Part shown: piece after piece, positions 51,582 through 61,457 of the stretch
Numbering within the stretch: the first letter of the stretch is position 1
Layout: the number at the start of each line of letters is the position of its first letter
DNA from: Holophagaceae bacterium
Lineage (GTDB): Bacteria > Acidobacteriota > Holophagae > Holophagales > Holophagaceae
NCBI GenBank assembly: GCA_025361205.1
Contig: JANYAS010000162.1
Span: 1-64,000, forward strand
Direction of reading: 5' to 3'
DNA: 64,000 nucleotides
Notes under the pieces: generated by a model
Database searches by the model: none
The model's input: the letters and a program-made list of their open reading frames with translations, nothing else
Told to the model about the DNA's origin: nothing
Position numbers and translations under genes: made by a program

Positions 51582-52853
51582 TCAGGCCACCAGGTCCTGG
51601 GGGCGGATGTCGCAGCCGCGGCGGGTGCCGAGGGCGCTCAGTCCCAGCTGGGCGGGATCGAGGAGGGCCTGGGCCATGCGCAGCAGATCGTCGAGGGTCA
51701 CCGCCTCGATCTCGGCCATCTGCTCGTCCAGGGTCTGCAGCTGGCCCTGATGGATGGCCTGGTGGGCCAGGCTGAACATCCGGCTGCTGCTGCTCTCCTG
51801 GCTGAACACGAGGCTCGTGCGGGCCTGCAGCTTGGCGCGGTCCAGCTCATCGGCCGCTACGCCCTTCTTCCGGATCCTTGCGCATTCGACCATGGTCCGC
51901 TGTACCAACTCGCGCAGCTGGGCCGGGGCGCAGCTGGCGGTGATCTGCAGTGCTCCTGTATCGGCATAAGGGCTGAGGTAGCTGCCCACCTGGTAGCAGA
52001 GGCCCCGTCGTTCGCGCAGCTCCAGGAAGAGCCGCGAGGCCATGCCGCCGCCCAACACATGGCTCAGCAGATGCGCCGCGGCGCGGTCCTGAGAGCAGTG
52101 GTCCGGCGCGGGAAAGCCCATGACGAGATTCGCCTGCTGCAGGTCCTTGCGGGGCACGTTCAGCAGGAAGGGACGGGTCCGAGAGGTGGCTCCGGGCAGG
52201 TGGTCCGTGGTCATCGGAAGGCGCTCCAGGATGGGACGCAGGAGTTCCAGGAAGGGCTTCGGAGCGATGGCGCCCGCGGCCGTTATCACCAGATTCGGCG
52301 CCCGGTAGGTATGGTCGAAGAAGGCCCGGGCCTCGGCGGCCCCAAAGCCCGACACCTGCTCGGGTCGGCCCAGGATGGGATGGGCCATGGGCGTGCCTGC
52401 CCAGAAACCCCCGTAGAAAAGCTCGCTCACCCAGTCATCCGGCTGGTCTTCGCTTTGGGCAATCTCTTCCAGGATGACACTTCGCTCCCGGGCCATTTCC
52501 TCGGGATCGAAGAGTGGCGCCGTCACCAGTTCGCCCAGCAGGTGCACCAGCTCCGGCAGCTGGTCCGACAGCACCTTGCCGTAGAAGCAGGCCACTTCCT
52601 TGCCCGTGAAGGCGTCCACGTGACCACCCAGGCGATCCGTGGCGGCGGCCATCTCATCGGGCGTGGGGTAGCCCGCCGTGCCCTTGAAGACCGTGTGCTC
52701 CAGGAAGTGGGCCAGACCCTCTTCCGCGGGCCCCTCGTGCCGGGAGCCCCGGCGCACCCAGAACCCCACTGCGCAGCTCCGCACATGGGGCAGCTGCTCG
52801 ATGAGGATCTCGGTGCCAGCGGGGGTGACGGTGCGGAGGGTGGATTTCGGCAT
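51582..52853 (-). CDS. M16-family zinc peptidase (pitrilysin type)
   Basis: The 423-aa single-chain protein has the inverted zinc motif HFLEH (GLAHFLEHTVFKGTAGYP), the later Glu in ARERSVILEEIAQSED, and the C-terminal non-catalytic half with LSHVLGGGMASRLFLELRER and GLCYQVGSYLSPY, as in processing-peptidase-like M16B proteins. No signal peptide is seen. The start at 52853 is 27 nt after the ABC permease stop, making it the last gene of a five-gene operon; it may process a peptide handled by the transporters. Confidence 0.92.
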   Translation of the reverse strand: MPKSTLRTVTPAGTEILIEQLPHVRSCAVGFWVRRGSRHEGPAEEGLAHFLEHTVFKGTAGYPTPDEMAAATDRLGGHVDAFTGKEVACFYGKVLSDQLPELVHLLGELVTAPLFDPEEMARERSVILEEIAQSEDQPDDWVSELFYGGFWAGTPMAHPILGRPEQVSGFGAAEARAFFDHTYRAPNLVITAAGAIAPKPFLELLRPILERLPMTTDHLPGATSRTRPFLLNVPRKDLQQANLVMGFPAPDHCSQDRAAAHLLSHVLGGGMASRLFLELRERRGLCYQVGSYLSPYADTGALQITASCAPAQLRELVQRTMVECARIRKKGVAADELDRAKLQARTSLVFSQESSSSRMFSLAHQAIHQGQLQTLDEQMAEIEAVTLDDLLRMAQALLDPAQLGLSALGTRRGCDIRPQDLVA

Positions 52854-52879
52854 CCGTACAGTCTACCGCCGGCCGTCCC

Positions 52880-53665
52880 CTACCCCTCCGCCTCACTCCC
52901 CGCCAACCCCACGGGAGTCCGCTGGAGTTTCCAGCCCGCCAGGGCCCAGCAGAGGGCGCCGAAGGCAAAGAGGGCCAGCAGGGCCAGGGCCGGGTGGGTG
53001 ATGGCCTGCTCCTGGGCCAGCAACTGGTTGGCCTGCACTTGGGCGGCACGGCTGCCGGCCAGGCTTTCGATGTGGTGAGTGAAGGTGAGGCGCTGGAGGA
53101 AGGGTGGGAAGATCCGCACGAAGGGTTCCCAGACGAAGAAATAGAGGGCGCCCCAGAGCGTTCCGCGCTTGAACACGAGGCCCACCAGGGTCAGCAGGGC
53201 CAGCTCACCCCACCAGGCGCCCACCACGGCCAGGAGGCGGTCCCAGAGCATGGACGGATCGCCCCCCACCAATTGCAGGCCAAGCACGCTGAGCAGCAGC
53301 CAGGCCGCGCCCCATAGGACCCAAGGCAGCCCCTTGCCCAGCGGGTAGGCCCACACGGCGGCAGGCCGCACCAACAGCAGGGGAAGGGTGCGCTGCTCCA
53401 GGTCCTCGCGGATGCCCGCAGGCGCGGCCACCAGGGCCATGATCGGCAGCATCATCTTCACGATGACTTCATGGAAGACTTTGATGGGTTCGCTCGGATC
53501 GACCTCCATGCCTTTGAGGCGCATGATCGTGAAGACCAGCAGGGTGATGCCCACGGGAGCAATGGCCAGGGCCGCCAGCACCCACCCGCGGCCCTGAAGG
53601 ATGCGCGGCGCGTAGCCCAGCGCCATGGCACGGAGCGTCGCCAGAGGAGAGGGGGCCGCGTTCAT
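52880..53665 (-). CDS. ABC transporter permease (second pair)
   Basis: The 261-aa protein has about six membrane segments (WVLAALAIAPVGITLLVFTI, IVKMMLPIMALVAAPAGIRE, WVLWGAAWLLLSVLGLQLV, ALLALLALFAFGALCWALAG), typical of ABC-2 exporters. It overlaps the upstream ATPase stop by 4 nt and is its obvious partner. Cargo unknown. Confidence 0.83.
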   Translation of the reverse strand: MNAAPSPLATLRAMALGYAPRILQGRGWVLAALAIAPVGITLLVFTIMRLKGMEVDPSEPIKVFHEVIVKMMLPIMALVAAPAGIREDLEQRTLPLLLVRPAAVWAYPLGKGLPWVLWGAAWLLLSVLGLQLVGGDPSMLWDRLLAVVGAWWGELALLTLVGLVFKRGTLWGALYFFVWEPFVRIFPPFLQRLTFTHHIESLAGSRAAQVQANQLLAQEQAITHPALALLALFAFGALCWALAGWKLQRTPVGLAGSEAEG

Positions 53666-54582
53666 GCGTGATCCTTGGTCAAATACTGGAAGACGGCGTC
53701 CAAGTTGAGATCTAGGGGGTCCAGGGCGCTGAGCGGAATGCCGCCCTCGGCTGCGGCCTTCTGAAGCCGGGGCAGGATGTCCCGGGGCGAGCGCACCGAG
53801 ATCACCACGGCGCCCTCTTCCATGCGCAGGGCCGCCAGTTCCGGCTGTTCCACGGCCCAGCGGGCCAGGACCTGGGCCGCGCCCGTGAGGCGCAGCTCCA
53901 CCGGATGGCGATCCAGCAGCTGGCGGATCTCGGTGACCGTGCCCTCCGCCAGCAGGCGCCCTCGGAACAGCAGCAGGATGCGGTCCGTGAGCTGGGCGAT
54001 CTCGCCCAGAATGTGGCTGGAGACGAGGATACGCGTGCCTTTCGCGGCAAAGTCCCGCAGCAGGGCGATCAGGGTCAGGCGCGCCTCCGGATCCAGGCCG
54101 TTGAAGGGCTCGTCGAGGATGAGCAGCTCCGGTTCGTGCAGCAGGGCCTGGGCCAGACGGATGCGCTGGCGCATGCCCTTGGACATCCGCGCGAAGGTGA
54201 GATGGGCCCGGTCGGCCATACCCACGGTGGCCAGGGCCCGGGCCACAGCTGATTTCAGGGCTTCGCCCAAGAGCCCCGACAGTTCGCCCATCATGCGGAG
54301 CCAGCGGTCGGCCCGCAGCCCCATGGGCAGCCGGTCGCCCTCGGGAACCAGGCCCAAGCGCGCGAGGACCGTTGCATTGCGGAAGGGCGCTTCGCCGAAG
54401 ACCCGGACCTCGCCACCCGAGGGCGGCAGCAGGCCTGACAGCAGCTGCAGCAGCGAGGACTTGCCGGCGCCGTTGGGGCCCAGCAGACCCGTGATACCGC
54501 CCCCGTCCGGCAGTTCGAAAGTGGTGGGACTCAGGCCCAGGATGGGACCGTAGCGAAGAGAGGCGCGGTCGAGGGAAATCAT
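53662..54582 (-). CDS. ABC transporter ATP-binding protein (second pair)
   Basis: The 306-aa ATPase has Walker A GLLGPNGAGKSSLLQLL, signature FARMSKGMRQRIRLAQALL, Walker B LLILDEPFNGLDPEARLTLI and the H-loop VSSHILGE. The C-terminal 90 residues are an accessory domain. I start at ATG 54582 (MISLDRASLRYGPIL); the extra front of the ORF-track version is a shadow of the permease. Start and upstream stop share one base (TGATG). Confidence 0.93.
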   Translation of the reverse strand: MISLDRASLRYGPILGLSPTTFELPDGGGITGLLGPNGAGKSSLLQLLSGLLPPSGGEVRVFGEAPFRNATVLARLGLVPEGDRLPMGLRADRWLRMMGELSGLLGEALKSAVARALATVGMADRAHLTFARMSKGMRQRIRLAQALLHEPELLILDEPFNGLDPEARLTLIALLRDFAAKGTRILVSSHILGEIAQLTDRILLLFRGRLLAEGTVTEIRQLLDRHPVELRLTGAAQVLARWAVEQPELAALRMEEGAVVISVRSPRDILPRLQKAAAEGGIPLSALDPLDLNLDAVFQYLTKDHA

Positions 54583-55442
54583 CAGATCACCACTTCCGAA
54601 GGCCGGGTTCGCCGGGCGGCCACGAAGGTCCAGAGGCCGATGTGGAGGACCGTGCCCAGGATGGCGGGGACCCAGGCCACCAGGGGGTGGTCCACGCCCA
54701 CGAGCAGCTGGGGCCAGGCTTCGGCCAACATGACCGGGTTCAGCCCGTCCACAGCCCGGAACCCGGTGAGGGTGTGGATCATGGAAGCCAGGGTCCCCAG
54801 GCCCAGCACCAGACCCAGCACCCAGCCGATGCCGGCCCGCGGTGTGGCGGCCATGCTGGAGGCACCCACGGCCACGGATCCCATGAGGACGGAACTGACG
54901 GCCATGGCAGGCAGGAGGCGGAGGGGGGCCGTGGCCCAGACGGGGCCATGCAGGCCCGCCAGCAGCAGCGACATGGCCCAGGGCAGCAGGGCGAAGGGCA
55001 GCAGGATGGCGAAGGGCAGGGCCGAGGCGAAGCCCAGCTTGGCCAGTAGGTAATCCTTTGGGGCCACGGGGTGGGCATACATCAGCGGCCGCACCCGGTA
55101 GAGGGTGTCCCGGGCCACCAGGCCGCCGCCAATCAGGGCCACCAGAAACCAGAGAAGGTAGCTGGCGGGGTTCAGCAGATCCGCCTGGAAGTCGGCGCCC
55201 TGGGTGAGGATGGTCTTGGCGAACTCCTGCATGGGCTTGAAGGCCTGGTTGGTCTGAAGCAGGTGGTCGACGTAGATGCGCGCTACCTTCCAGAGCAGCA
55301 TCATCAGAAAGGCAAACCCGAAGAACCGGCCGATTTTCTGCCGCCAAAGCCGAGTGAGGTCGAAGCGCATGATCACCAGGGCCGGCGGCTGTCCCAGGTG
55401 GAGGTCTGGCGCCGGCGGGAGCGTGGGGGCGTAGATGGGCAT
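54582..55442 (-). CDS. ABC transporter permease (first pair)
   Basis: The 286-aa ABC-2-type membrane protein has about six helices (FFGFAFLMMLLWKVARIYVD, YLLWFLVALIGGGLVA, LPFAILLPFALLPWAMSLLL, LLPAMAVSSVLMGSVAVG, GIGWVLGLVLGLGTLASM). A periplasmic loop follows helix 1. Its start is 3 nt after the first ATPase gene and its stop overlaps the second ATPase start. Confidence 0.85.
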   Translation of the reverse strand: MPIYAPTLPPAPDLHLGQPPALVIMRFDLTRLWRQKIGRFFGFAFLMMLLWKVARIYVDHLLQTNQAFKPMQEFAKTILTQGADFQADLLNPASYLLWFLVALIGGGLVARDTLYRVRPLMYAHPVAPKDYLLAKLGFASALPFAILLPFALLPWAMSLLLAGLHGPVWATAPLRLLPAMAVSSVLMGSVAVGASSMAATPRAGIGWVLGLVLGLGTLASMIHTLTGFRAVDGLNPVMLAEAWPQLLVGVDHPLVAWVPAILGTVLHIGLWTFVAARRTRPSEVVI

Positions 55443-55445
55443 GGC

Positions 55446-56384
55446 TCAGGCCTCCACAGGCGAAGTCGCTGGATGGAGGGCCCGCAGCAATACCTCGTCC
55501 AGGCGGTCATGGCGGGGCGTGACCTGCACCAAGGTGGCGCCCCGGGCCTGGGCCCAGCGGAAGGCACCGGCGGGGTCGGCCTCGGTCAGCTCCAGGTCGT
55601 AGAGGCCGTTGCGGGCCTCCAGGACCGCGCCCAGTTCCGTCAGGGCTGCCTCCTGGGTCGCATCCAGCGGGTCGAGGAAACGCAGCTCCACCCGGCGGGC
55701 CAGGATCTTGCGCAGCCCGGCCATGGAACCCGCGGCCTTGATGTGGCCCTGGTCGAGGATCACCAGCTGGTCCGCCACGCGTTCCACGTCGCCCAGCAGG
55801 TGGGAGGCGAGGATGACACCGGTGCCCAGCTCCGCGTGGACCCGCAGCACCAGATCCAGCATGCGGCGGCGGCCATCGGGGTCGAGGCCATTGGTGGGTT
55901 CGTCCAGGAAGATCAGTTCGGGGCTGTGCACCAGGGCCTGGGCCAGCTTCACCCGCTGCCGCATGCCCGTGGAATAGCCGCTTACGGGGCGGTACCGGGC
56001 CTCGTCGAGGCCCACGAAGTAGAGCACCTCATGGGCGCGATCCCGGGCCGCTTCCGGCGCCAGGCCACTCAGCTCACCCCAAAAGGCCACCTGCTCGTAG
56101 GCGGAGGCGTCCTCAATGAGGGCGTCGTATTCCGGCATGTAGCCGATGCGGGCCCTCAGCCGGGCCGCCTCAGGGGCGCCCAAGGCCACGCCCAGCACGG
56201 TGCCGGAGCCGCGAGAGGGCGTCAGCAGGCCCAGCAGCGCCTTGAGGAGGGTGGACTTGCCGGCGCCGTTGGGGCCGAGGAGCCCCACGATGCCGCGTTC
56301 CAGCGACAGGGTCAGCCCCTTCAGGGCGGGCGCCGACGCCGCGGCGTAGCGCACTTCCAGATTCTCGAAGGCAATCAATGGCAT
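55446..56384 (-). CDS. ABC transporter ATP-binding protein (first pair)
   Basis: The 312-aa ATPase has Walker A GLLGPNGAGKSTLLKALL, signature YSTGMRQRVKLAQALV, Walker B ELIFLDEPTNGLDPDGRRRM and H-loop LASHLLGD, plus an accessory C-terminal domain. The start is ATG 56384 (MPLIAFENLEVRYA); the 617-aa ORF-track version adds antisense of the divergent gene. It leads the operon ATPase-permease-ATPase-permease-M16. Confidence 0.93.
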   Translation of the reverse strand: MPLIAFENLEVRYAAASAPALKGLTLSLERGIVGLLGPNGAGKSTLLKALLGLLTPSRGSGTVLGVALGAPEAARLRARIGYMPEYDALIEDASAYEQVAFWGELSGLAPEAARDRAHEVLYFVGLDEARYRPVSGYSTGMRQRVKLAQALVHSPELIFLDEPTNGLDPDGRRRMLDLVLRVHAELGTGVILASHLLGDVERVADQLVILDQGHIKAAGSMAGLRKILARRVELRFLDPLDATQEAALTELGAVLEARNGLYDLELTEADPAGAFRWAQARGATLVQVTPRHDRLDEVLLRALHPATSPVEA

Positions 56385-56468
56385 CTCCACGATGTTGTCT
56401 GCTACGAGCGAGTGAGGGAATGGATTAGGCTGGATCCATCCATCCTCCCACCGCCCTGCAGGATCCGC

Positions 56469-57683
56469 ATGCAACTCCTGGACTGGCCCTTCCTCGACGC
56501 CCTGCAAACCGGGGCGCTGGCGGCCCTCTTCGTCAGCTTTGGCACAGATGCTCTGACCCGCCGGGATCGCATGATGGGCTGGCTGGCCCTGACCTGCCTG
56601 CTGGTGGGGCTGCGCCATACCGTGCTGGCGTTCGGTTCCCAGCCCCAGCTGAATGCCGATCTCATGGACCGGGCCCAGAGCTTGCTGGTGTGCTTTGGGT
56701 TCCTCGCCCTCTGCGCCGCCCTCACCGAGCTCTTCCCTCGCCACATCCCCCCGCGATTCCCGGGCTGGATTGCCCTGGGCATGCTCCCCAATTACTTTCG
56801 GAACCTGATCCTGCCACACCCGAGCCTGGCGGACACTTGGTTCCACCACGCCTACAACCTGACTTACCTGGTGGGTTGCGGACTTGTCATCTACTGGACT
56901 TTGCGGGCCCGCCAGGACGGCGACCCCATGGGACGCCGGCTCTTCCTGGGTTTCCTGGGGCTGAGCCTGCCCGTGGTGGTGGAGATCTCGGCCTTCAGCT
57001 TCTTCGGCCTGAAGATCCGCCTGTCCGGCTTCAGTCTGGTGATCCTGGCCATGGCCATCGGCACCTCCTGGCAGTGGCTCGTGGTGAGCGCCATGGAAGC
57101 CCGCATCCATCGGGCGGAAACCGAGATGGAGGTCTGGCGCAGCCTGGTCCCCGGCAACGCCTTCCGCACCGATTGCCCTTCCCCCGTTATGGAAGGGCTC
57201 TTTGGCGCCACCTGGGCCGACCGGGTGAAAGCCACGCCAGAGGCCCCCCTGGTCGGCGCTGACGGACTTACCTACCGCTTCCGGAGCAGAACCCTGCACC
57301 AGCAGGAACGTCTCGGCTGGTGCGAGCGCTCGGACGACACCCAGCCCGGGAACCGCGGCTTCCTGTCCGGCTGGACGGTGGGCCTTGGCATGGACGATGC
57401 CAGCGAGAGCGCCCGAATCCAGGCCCTGCTGCGGCTCTGGGGAGCGGAGGTGGAACTCTGGGGCACGGTACCGCCGCGGCAGAGCTCCTACCCCAGTGTC
57501 CTGCTCTGGGCCCGGGAACCGAGCATCCTATCCGTGTGGCGCGAGGGCGACCTGCTGCGCCGCCGCACCCGCTGGGTTCAGATTGGCGGGCCCACCACCG
57601 AGGGACCCCACGCGCGCCTGGAGCCGGGAGCCCCGGAGGAGCGGTTGCGGCTGACCCTGGAGGAGCTCCTCTCCCGGCACTGA
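56469..57683 (+). CDS. 7TM membrane protein with cytoplasmic tail, unknown function
   Basis: The 404-aa protein has about seven hydrophobic segments in residues 1-200 (LDALQTGALAALFVSFGTDA, AQSLLVCFGFLALCAALTEL, LTYLVGCGLVIYWTLRARQD, LFLGFLGLSLPVVVEISAFS, LSGFSLVILAMAIGTSWQWL). A soluble C-terminal region of about 200 residues follows. The layout is like 7TM sensor domains, but no kinase, GGDEF or phosphatase motif follows. The start is the ATG at 56469; the ORF-track start at 55071 is antisense of the ABC genes. It is divergent from the ABC operon and 48 nt before dnaE. Confidence 0.75.
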   Translation: MQLLDWPFLDALQTGALAALFVSFGTDALTRRDRMMGWLALTCLLVGLRHTVLAFGSQPQLNADLMDRAQSLLVCFGFLALCAALTELFPRHIPPRFPGWIALGMLPNYFRNLILPHPSLADTWFHHAYNLTYLVGCGLVIYWTLRARQDGDPMGRRLFLGFLGLSLPVVVEISAFSFFGLKIRLSGFSLVILAMAIGTSWQWLVVSAMEARIHRAETEMEVWRSLVPGNAFRTDCPSPVMEGLFGATWADRVKATPEAPLVGADGLTYRFRSRTLHQQERLGWCERSDDTQPGNRGFLSGWTVGLGMDDASESARIQALLRLWGAEVELWGTVPPRQSSYPSVLLWAREPSILSVWREGDLLRRRTRWVQIGGPTTEGPHARLEPGAPEERLRLTLEELLSRH

Positions 57684-57731
57684 GCTTGGGGCACTTGCCC
57701 GAAAGCACGGCAACCATCGGAGAATGGGGCC

Positions 57732-60700
57732 ATGAGCTTCGCCCATCTTCACCTGCACACCGAGCATTCCCTCCTGGACGGCCTCACCCGCATACCTGAT
57801 CTCGTGAAGAAGTGCCGGGCCACGGGCATGCCCGCCGTGGCCGTCACGGACCACGGGAACATGTTCGGGATGATGAAGCTCTTCGACGCTTGCGAGAAGA
57901 CGCAGGACACCGACGGCAAGTGGGCCGTGAAGCCCATTCTTGGCTGCGAAGTCTACGTGGCGCCCAAGACGCGCTTCGACAAGAAGCTGGAGGCGAAGAA
58001 CACCACGGGGGAGGAGGGCCTGGAGGACTGCGTGGATCCCAGTGGCTCCCGCGACGCGGGGTACCACCTGGTGCTCCTGGCCAAGAATTCCGTGGGCTTC
58101 ACCAACCTCTGCAAGCTCGTGTCCGCGGGCTTCACCGAAGGCTTCTACTACAAACCACGCATCGACAAGGACCTCCTCCGCGAGCACAGCGAGGGGCTCA
58201 TCGGACTGTCAGCCTGCCTGGGCGGCGAGGTCCAGGCCCGCATCCTGCAGAACCGCCTGGACCAGGCGGAGCGGGTGGCCCGGGATTTCCGCGACATCTT
58301 CGGCGAGGACTTCTACCTGGAGATCCAGGACCAGGGCTTCGAAAAGGAGAAGCAGATCATCCCCTCCCAGCAGGAGCTGGCCGCAAGGCTGGGCATCCCG
58401 CTGGTGGCCACCAACGACGCCCACTACCTCAACCACGAGGACGCCGACCTGCACGACACGCTGCTGTGCATCGGTACCAAGACCACCAAGGCCAAGGAGA
58501 AGCGCATGCGCTTTTCCACGGACCAGTTCTATGTGAAAACGCCCGAGGAGATGCGGGCCGTGTTTCCGGACCACCCGGAGTACCTGGAGCGCACCCTCCA
58601 GATCGCCGCCAAGGTGGATCTCTTCCCCATCACGCGCAAGCCCGTCACGCCGCGCTTTCCCGTGCCCGAGGGCTACAGCCTGGAATCCTATTTCGTCCAC
58701 ATGGCCACGGAAACCTTCGAGCAGCGGCTGGCGGAGTGCCTGCCGCTCTGGCAGAAGGGCGCCCTCAAGCACGCGGAACAGGCCTATCGCGAGCGGCTGG
58801 CCTTTGAACTGGACATGATCCTCAAGATGGGGTTCCCCGGCTATTTCCTACTGGTCTGGGACTTCATCCGCAAGGCCCGCGAAATGGGTGTGCCCGTGGG
58901 CCCTGGCCGCGGCTCTGCGGCGGGCAGCATCGTGGCCTGGTCCATGCGCATCACCGACATCGATCCCATGCAGTACGACCTGCTCTTCGAGCGGTTCCTC
59001 AATCCCGAGCGCGTGTCCATGCCCGACGTGGACATCGACTTCTGCCGAGACGGCCGGCAGAAGGTCATCGACTACGTCACCGAGAAATACGGCCAGGACA
59101 AGGTGAGCAACATCATCACCATCAACCAGCTCAAGACCAAGGCCGTCATCAAGGACGTGGCCCGGGTCTTCGAGAAGGACTTCGCCTTCGCCAACAACCT
59201 CACCAAGCTGGTGCCCCAGGAACCCGGCAAGCCCATGTCCATCGGGGAGGCCCTGGAGAAGAGCGATCAGCTGCGGCGGCTGTACGAGACCGATCCCGAA
59301 GTGAAGAACATCCTCGATATCTCCGCCCGGCTGGAGGGGCTTTCCCGCAACACGGGCGTTCATGCGGCCGGCATCATCATCGCCCCGGACGAACTGACGC
59401 GGTTCGCGCCACTCTCCAAGGACAAAGACAACAAGGTGATGGTGCAATACACCATGGTCGAGGCCGAGCGCGCGGGCCTGCTCAAGATGGACTTCCTGGG
59501 CCTGGAGACCCTCACCCAGATCGCGAAGACCCAGGAGGTCATCGCCCGGCGCCACGGCCAGCCCATGGACATGACCACCATCCGGAGCTTCGATGACAAG
59601 AAGACCTTCGATCTGTTCTCGGCGGGCGACACCGACGGTGTGTTCCAGTTCGAGTCCGGCGGCATGAAGCAGCTGCTGCGCCAGCTGGGCCCGGATCGCT
59701 TCGACGACCTCATCGCCCTGAACGCCCTTTTCCGCCCAGGACCTCTCGGCGCGGGCATGGGCACGACCTATGTGGAACGCCGCCACGGCCGCGAACCCGT
59801 GACCTACATGTTCCCCGACCTGGAGCCCATTCTGTCGCCCACCTACGGCGTGATCCTCTACCAGGAGCAGGTGATGCAGATTGCCAGCCTGGTGGCGGGC
59901 TACACCTTGGGTGAAGCGGACATGCTGCGCCGGGCCATGGGCAAGAAGGACAAGGAAAAGATGGCCAAGGAGAAATCCAAGTTCATGGAAGGGGGCGCCG
60001 CCCGGGGTTATGACAAGGTCAAGGTCGCCGAGATGTTCGACCTCATCGAGTTCTTCGCGGGCTACGGCTTCAACAAGAGCCACAGCGCTGCCTACGCGAT
60101 GGTGGCCTACGAGACGGCCTACCTGAAGGCCAACTTCCCCGTGGAATTCATGGCGGGCCTGCTGTCCACCAAGTCGGGCCGCACGGACGACGTGGCCAAG
60201 TACGTGCAGAACTGCCGAGAGGGCGGCATCGAGGTCATGGGCCCGGACATCAACGATTCGTCCCTGGACTTCACCGCCACCGGGGACAGGCAAATCCGGT
60301 TCGGTTTTGCTGCGGTGAAAGGATTGGGCGACGCCGCCCTGCAGGCCATTCTCGAGGCTCGCAACGCCGAGGGCCGCTTCAAGGATCTTTTCCATGCGCT
60401 GAAGAGCACCGACTTGCAGAAGGCCAACCGCCGGGTGTGGGAGTCTCTCATCAAGGCCGGGGCCCTCGACAGCCTGGAGCCCAACCGGGCCGCCCTCCTG
60501 CAGGGCCTTCCCGATGCCGTGTCCGCGGCCTCCCGCGGGGGCGGGGACACGAGCATGACCAGCCTCTTTGACGATGCCGAACTGGCCAGCCTCTGTGAGG
60601 ATTGGCGCGTCCCCGAGAACATCGAACCCTGGGACCGCAAGACGCGCCTCGCCGCCGAACGCGAGGTGCTGGGCCTCTTCGTCAGTGGCCATCCCCTGGA

Positions 60701-61361
60701 GGAATTCGCGGACGCCATCCAGGTGCACACCCACGGGAACCTGGCGCAAATCATGGAGGACGCCACCTCGGGGCGGCTGCGGGACCGCAACGAGATCTCA
60801 CTCGGCGCCATGGTGAGCACTGTCGCCTTCAAGACCAACCAGAAGGGGGAACCCTGGGCCATCCTCCAGGTGGAAGACCCCACCGGGAAAATGGAAGTGC
60901 TGCTCATGGCCAGCAAGTGGGACCCCGTCACCAAGAAGTCCGGGAAGCGGCCCTTTGAGCACTACCGCCACCTGGCGGTGCCTGAAGCCATGCTGCGCAT
61001 CACGGGCGAACTGCGGGTGGAGACGATTCAGGCGAATGGCAATGGCATAGGCGAAGCGGAAGAGGAAGAGGAACAGACCGTGGTGAAGGTGTTCGCCACG
61101 GTGCTGGAGCCCCTGGAGGCCTTCCAGGGCCTGGGCTTCACGGGCGTCCTGGTGCGCCTACCCCAGGGCGAGTGTCCGCCCCGTATGGCCGCCATCCTCG
61201 CCCATCACAAGGGCGACATCCCCGTGACCTTCGAGTACCGTTCCAAGGAGGGCCTCGTGGCCCGGGTGAAGGCCGGCTTCGACCTGCGCCTGAAGCACGA
61301 TCCTGAACTGGCGGAAAAGCTCGCCAAAGAGACCGGCTGCACCCTGAACTGGACCTTCTGA
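57732..61361 (+). CDS. dnaE: DNA polymerase III alpha subunit
   Basis: The 1209-aa replicative polymerase has an N-terminal PHP domain (FAHLHLHTEHSLLDGLTRIP, AVTDHGNMFGMMKLF), the catalytic core with PGRGSAAGSIVAW and the two active-site aspartates in MPDVDIDFCRDGRQKVIDYV (about residue 432), LFRPGPLGAGMGTTYVERRH, GYGFNKSHSAAYAMVAYETA, and a C-terminal OB-fold region (ISLGAMVSTVAFKTNQKGEP). It is DnaE1-type, with no proofreading exonuclease domain. A short acidic stretch (EAEEEEEQ) interrupts the C-terminus. Confidence 0.96.
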   Translation: MSFAHLHLHTEHSLLDGLTRIPDLVKKCRATGMPAVAVTDHGNMFGMMKLFDACEKTQDTDGKWAVKPILGCEVYVAPKTRFDKKLEAKNTTGEEGLEDCVDPSGSRDAGYHLVLLAKNSVGFTNLCKLVSAGFTEGFYYKPRIDKDLLREHSEGLIGLSACLGGEVQARILQNRLDQAERVARDFRDIFGEDFYLEIQDQGFEKEKQIIPSQQELAARLGIPLVATNDAHYLNHEDADLHDTLLCIGTKTTKAKEKRMRFSTDQFYVKTPEEMRAVFPDHPEYLERTLQIAAKVDLFPITRKPVTPRFPVPEGYSLESYFVHMATETFEQRLAECLPLWQKGALKHAEQAYRERLAFELDMILKMGFPGYFLLVWDFIRKAREMGVPVGPGRGSAAGSIVAWSMRITDIDPMQYDLLFERFLNPERVSMPDVDIDFCRDGRQKVIDYVTEKYGQDKVSNIITINQLKTKAVIKDVARVFEKDFAFANNLTKLVPQEPGKPMSIGEALEKSDQLRRLYETDPEVKNILDISARLEGLSRNTGVHAAGIIIAPDELTRFAPLSKDKDNKVMVQYTMVEAERAGLLKMDFLGLETLTQIAKTQEVIARRHGQPMDMTTIRSFDDKKTFDLFSAGDTDGVFQFESGGMKQLLRQLGPDRFDDLIALNALFRPGPLGAGMGTTYVERRHGREPVTYMFPDLEPILSPTYGVILYQEQVMQIASLVAGYTLGEADMLRRAMGKKDKEKMAKEKSKFMEGGAARGYDKVKVAEMFDLIEFFAGYGFNKSHSAAYAMVAYETAYLKANFPVEFMAGLLSTKSGRTDDVAKYVQNCREGGIEVMGPDINDSSLDFTATGDRQIRFGFAAVKGLGDAALQAILEARNAEGRFKDLFHALKSTDLQKANRRVWESLIKAGALDSLEPNRAALLQGLPDAVSAASRGGGDTSMTSLFDDAELASLCEDWRVPENIEPWDRKTRLAAEREVLGLFVSGHPLEEFADAIQVHTHGNLAQIMEDATSGRLRDRNEISLGAMVSTVAFKTNQKGEPWAILQVEDPTGKMEVLLMASKWDPVTKKSGKRPFEHYRHLAVPEAMLRITGELRVETIQANGNGIGEAEEEEEQTVVKVFATVLEPLEAFQGLGFTGVLVRLPQGECPPRMAAILAHHKGDIPVTFEYRSKEGLVARVKAGFDLRLKHDPELAEKLAKETGCTLNWTF

Positions 61362-61457
61362 GCCCGACAGAACGGATTCACCGGTTCCAGGCATGGCTCA
61401 GCTGCGGCATCCTGTTCCATTGGGGTGAATCCGCCCCGTCCTGATGCCGGAGCACCC

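Noticed and set aside
55071-56468. Long plus-strand extension of the 56469 ORF and 617-aa extension of the ABC ATPase
   Set aside because: Each extension is antisense to the real gene on the other strand; internal starts at 56469 and 56384 give natural N-termini.
58848-60749. 633-aa minus-strand ORF opposite dnaE
   Set aside because: Shadow of the polymerase core; no protein family character.
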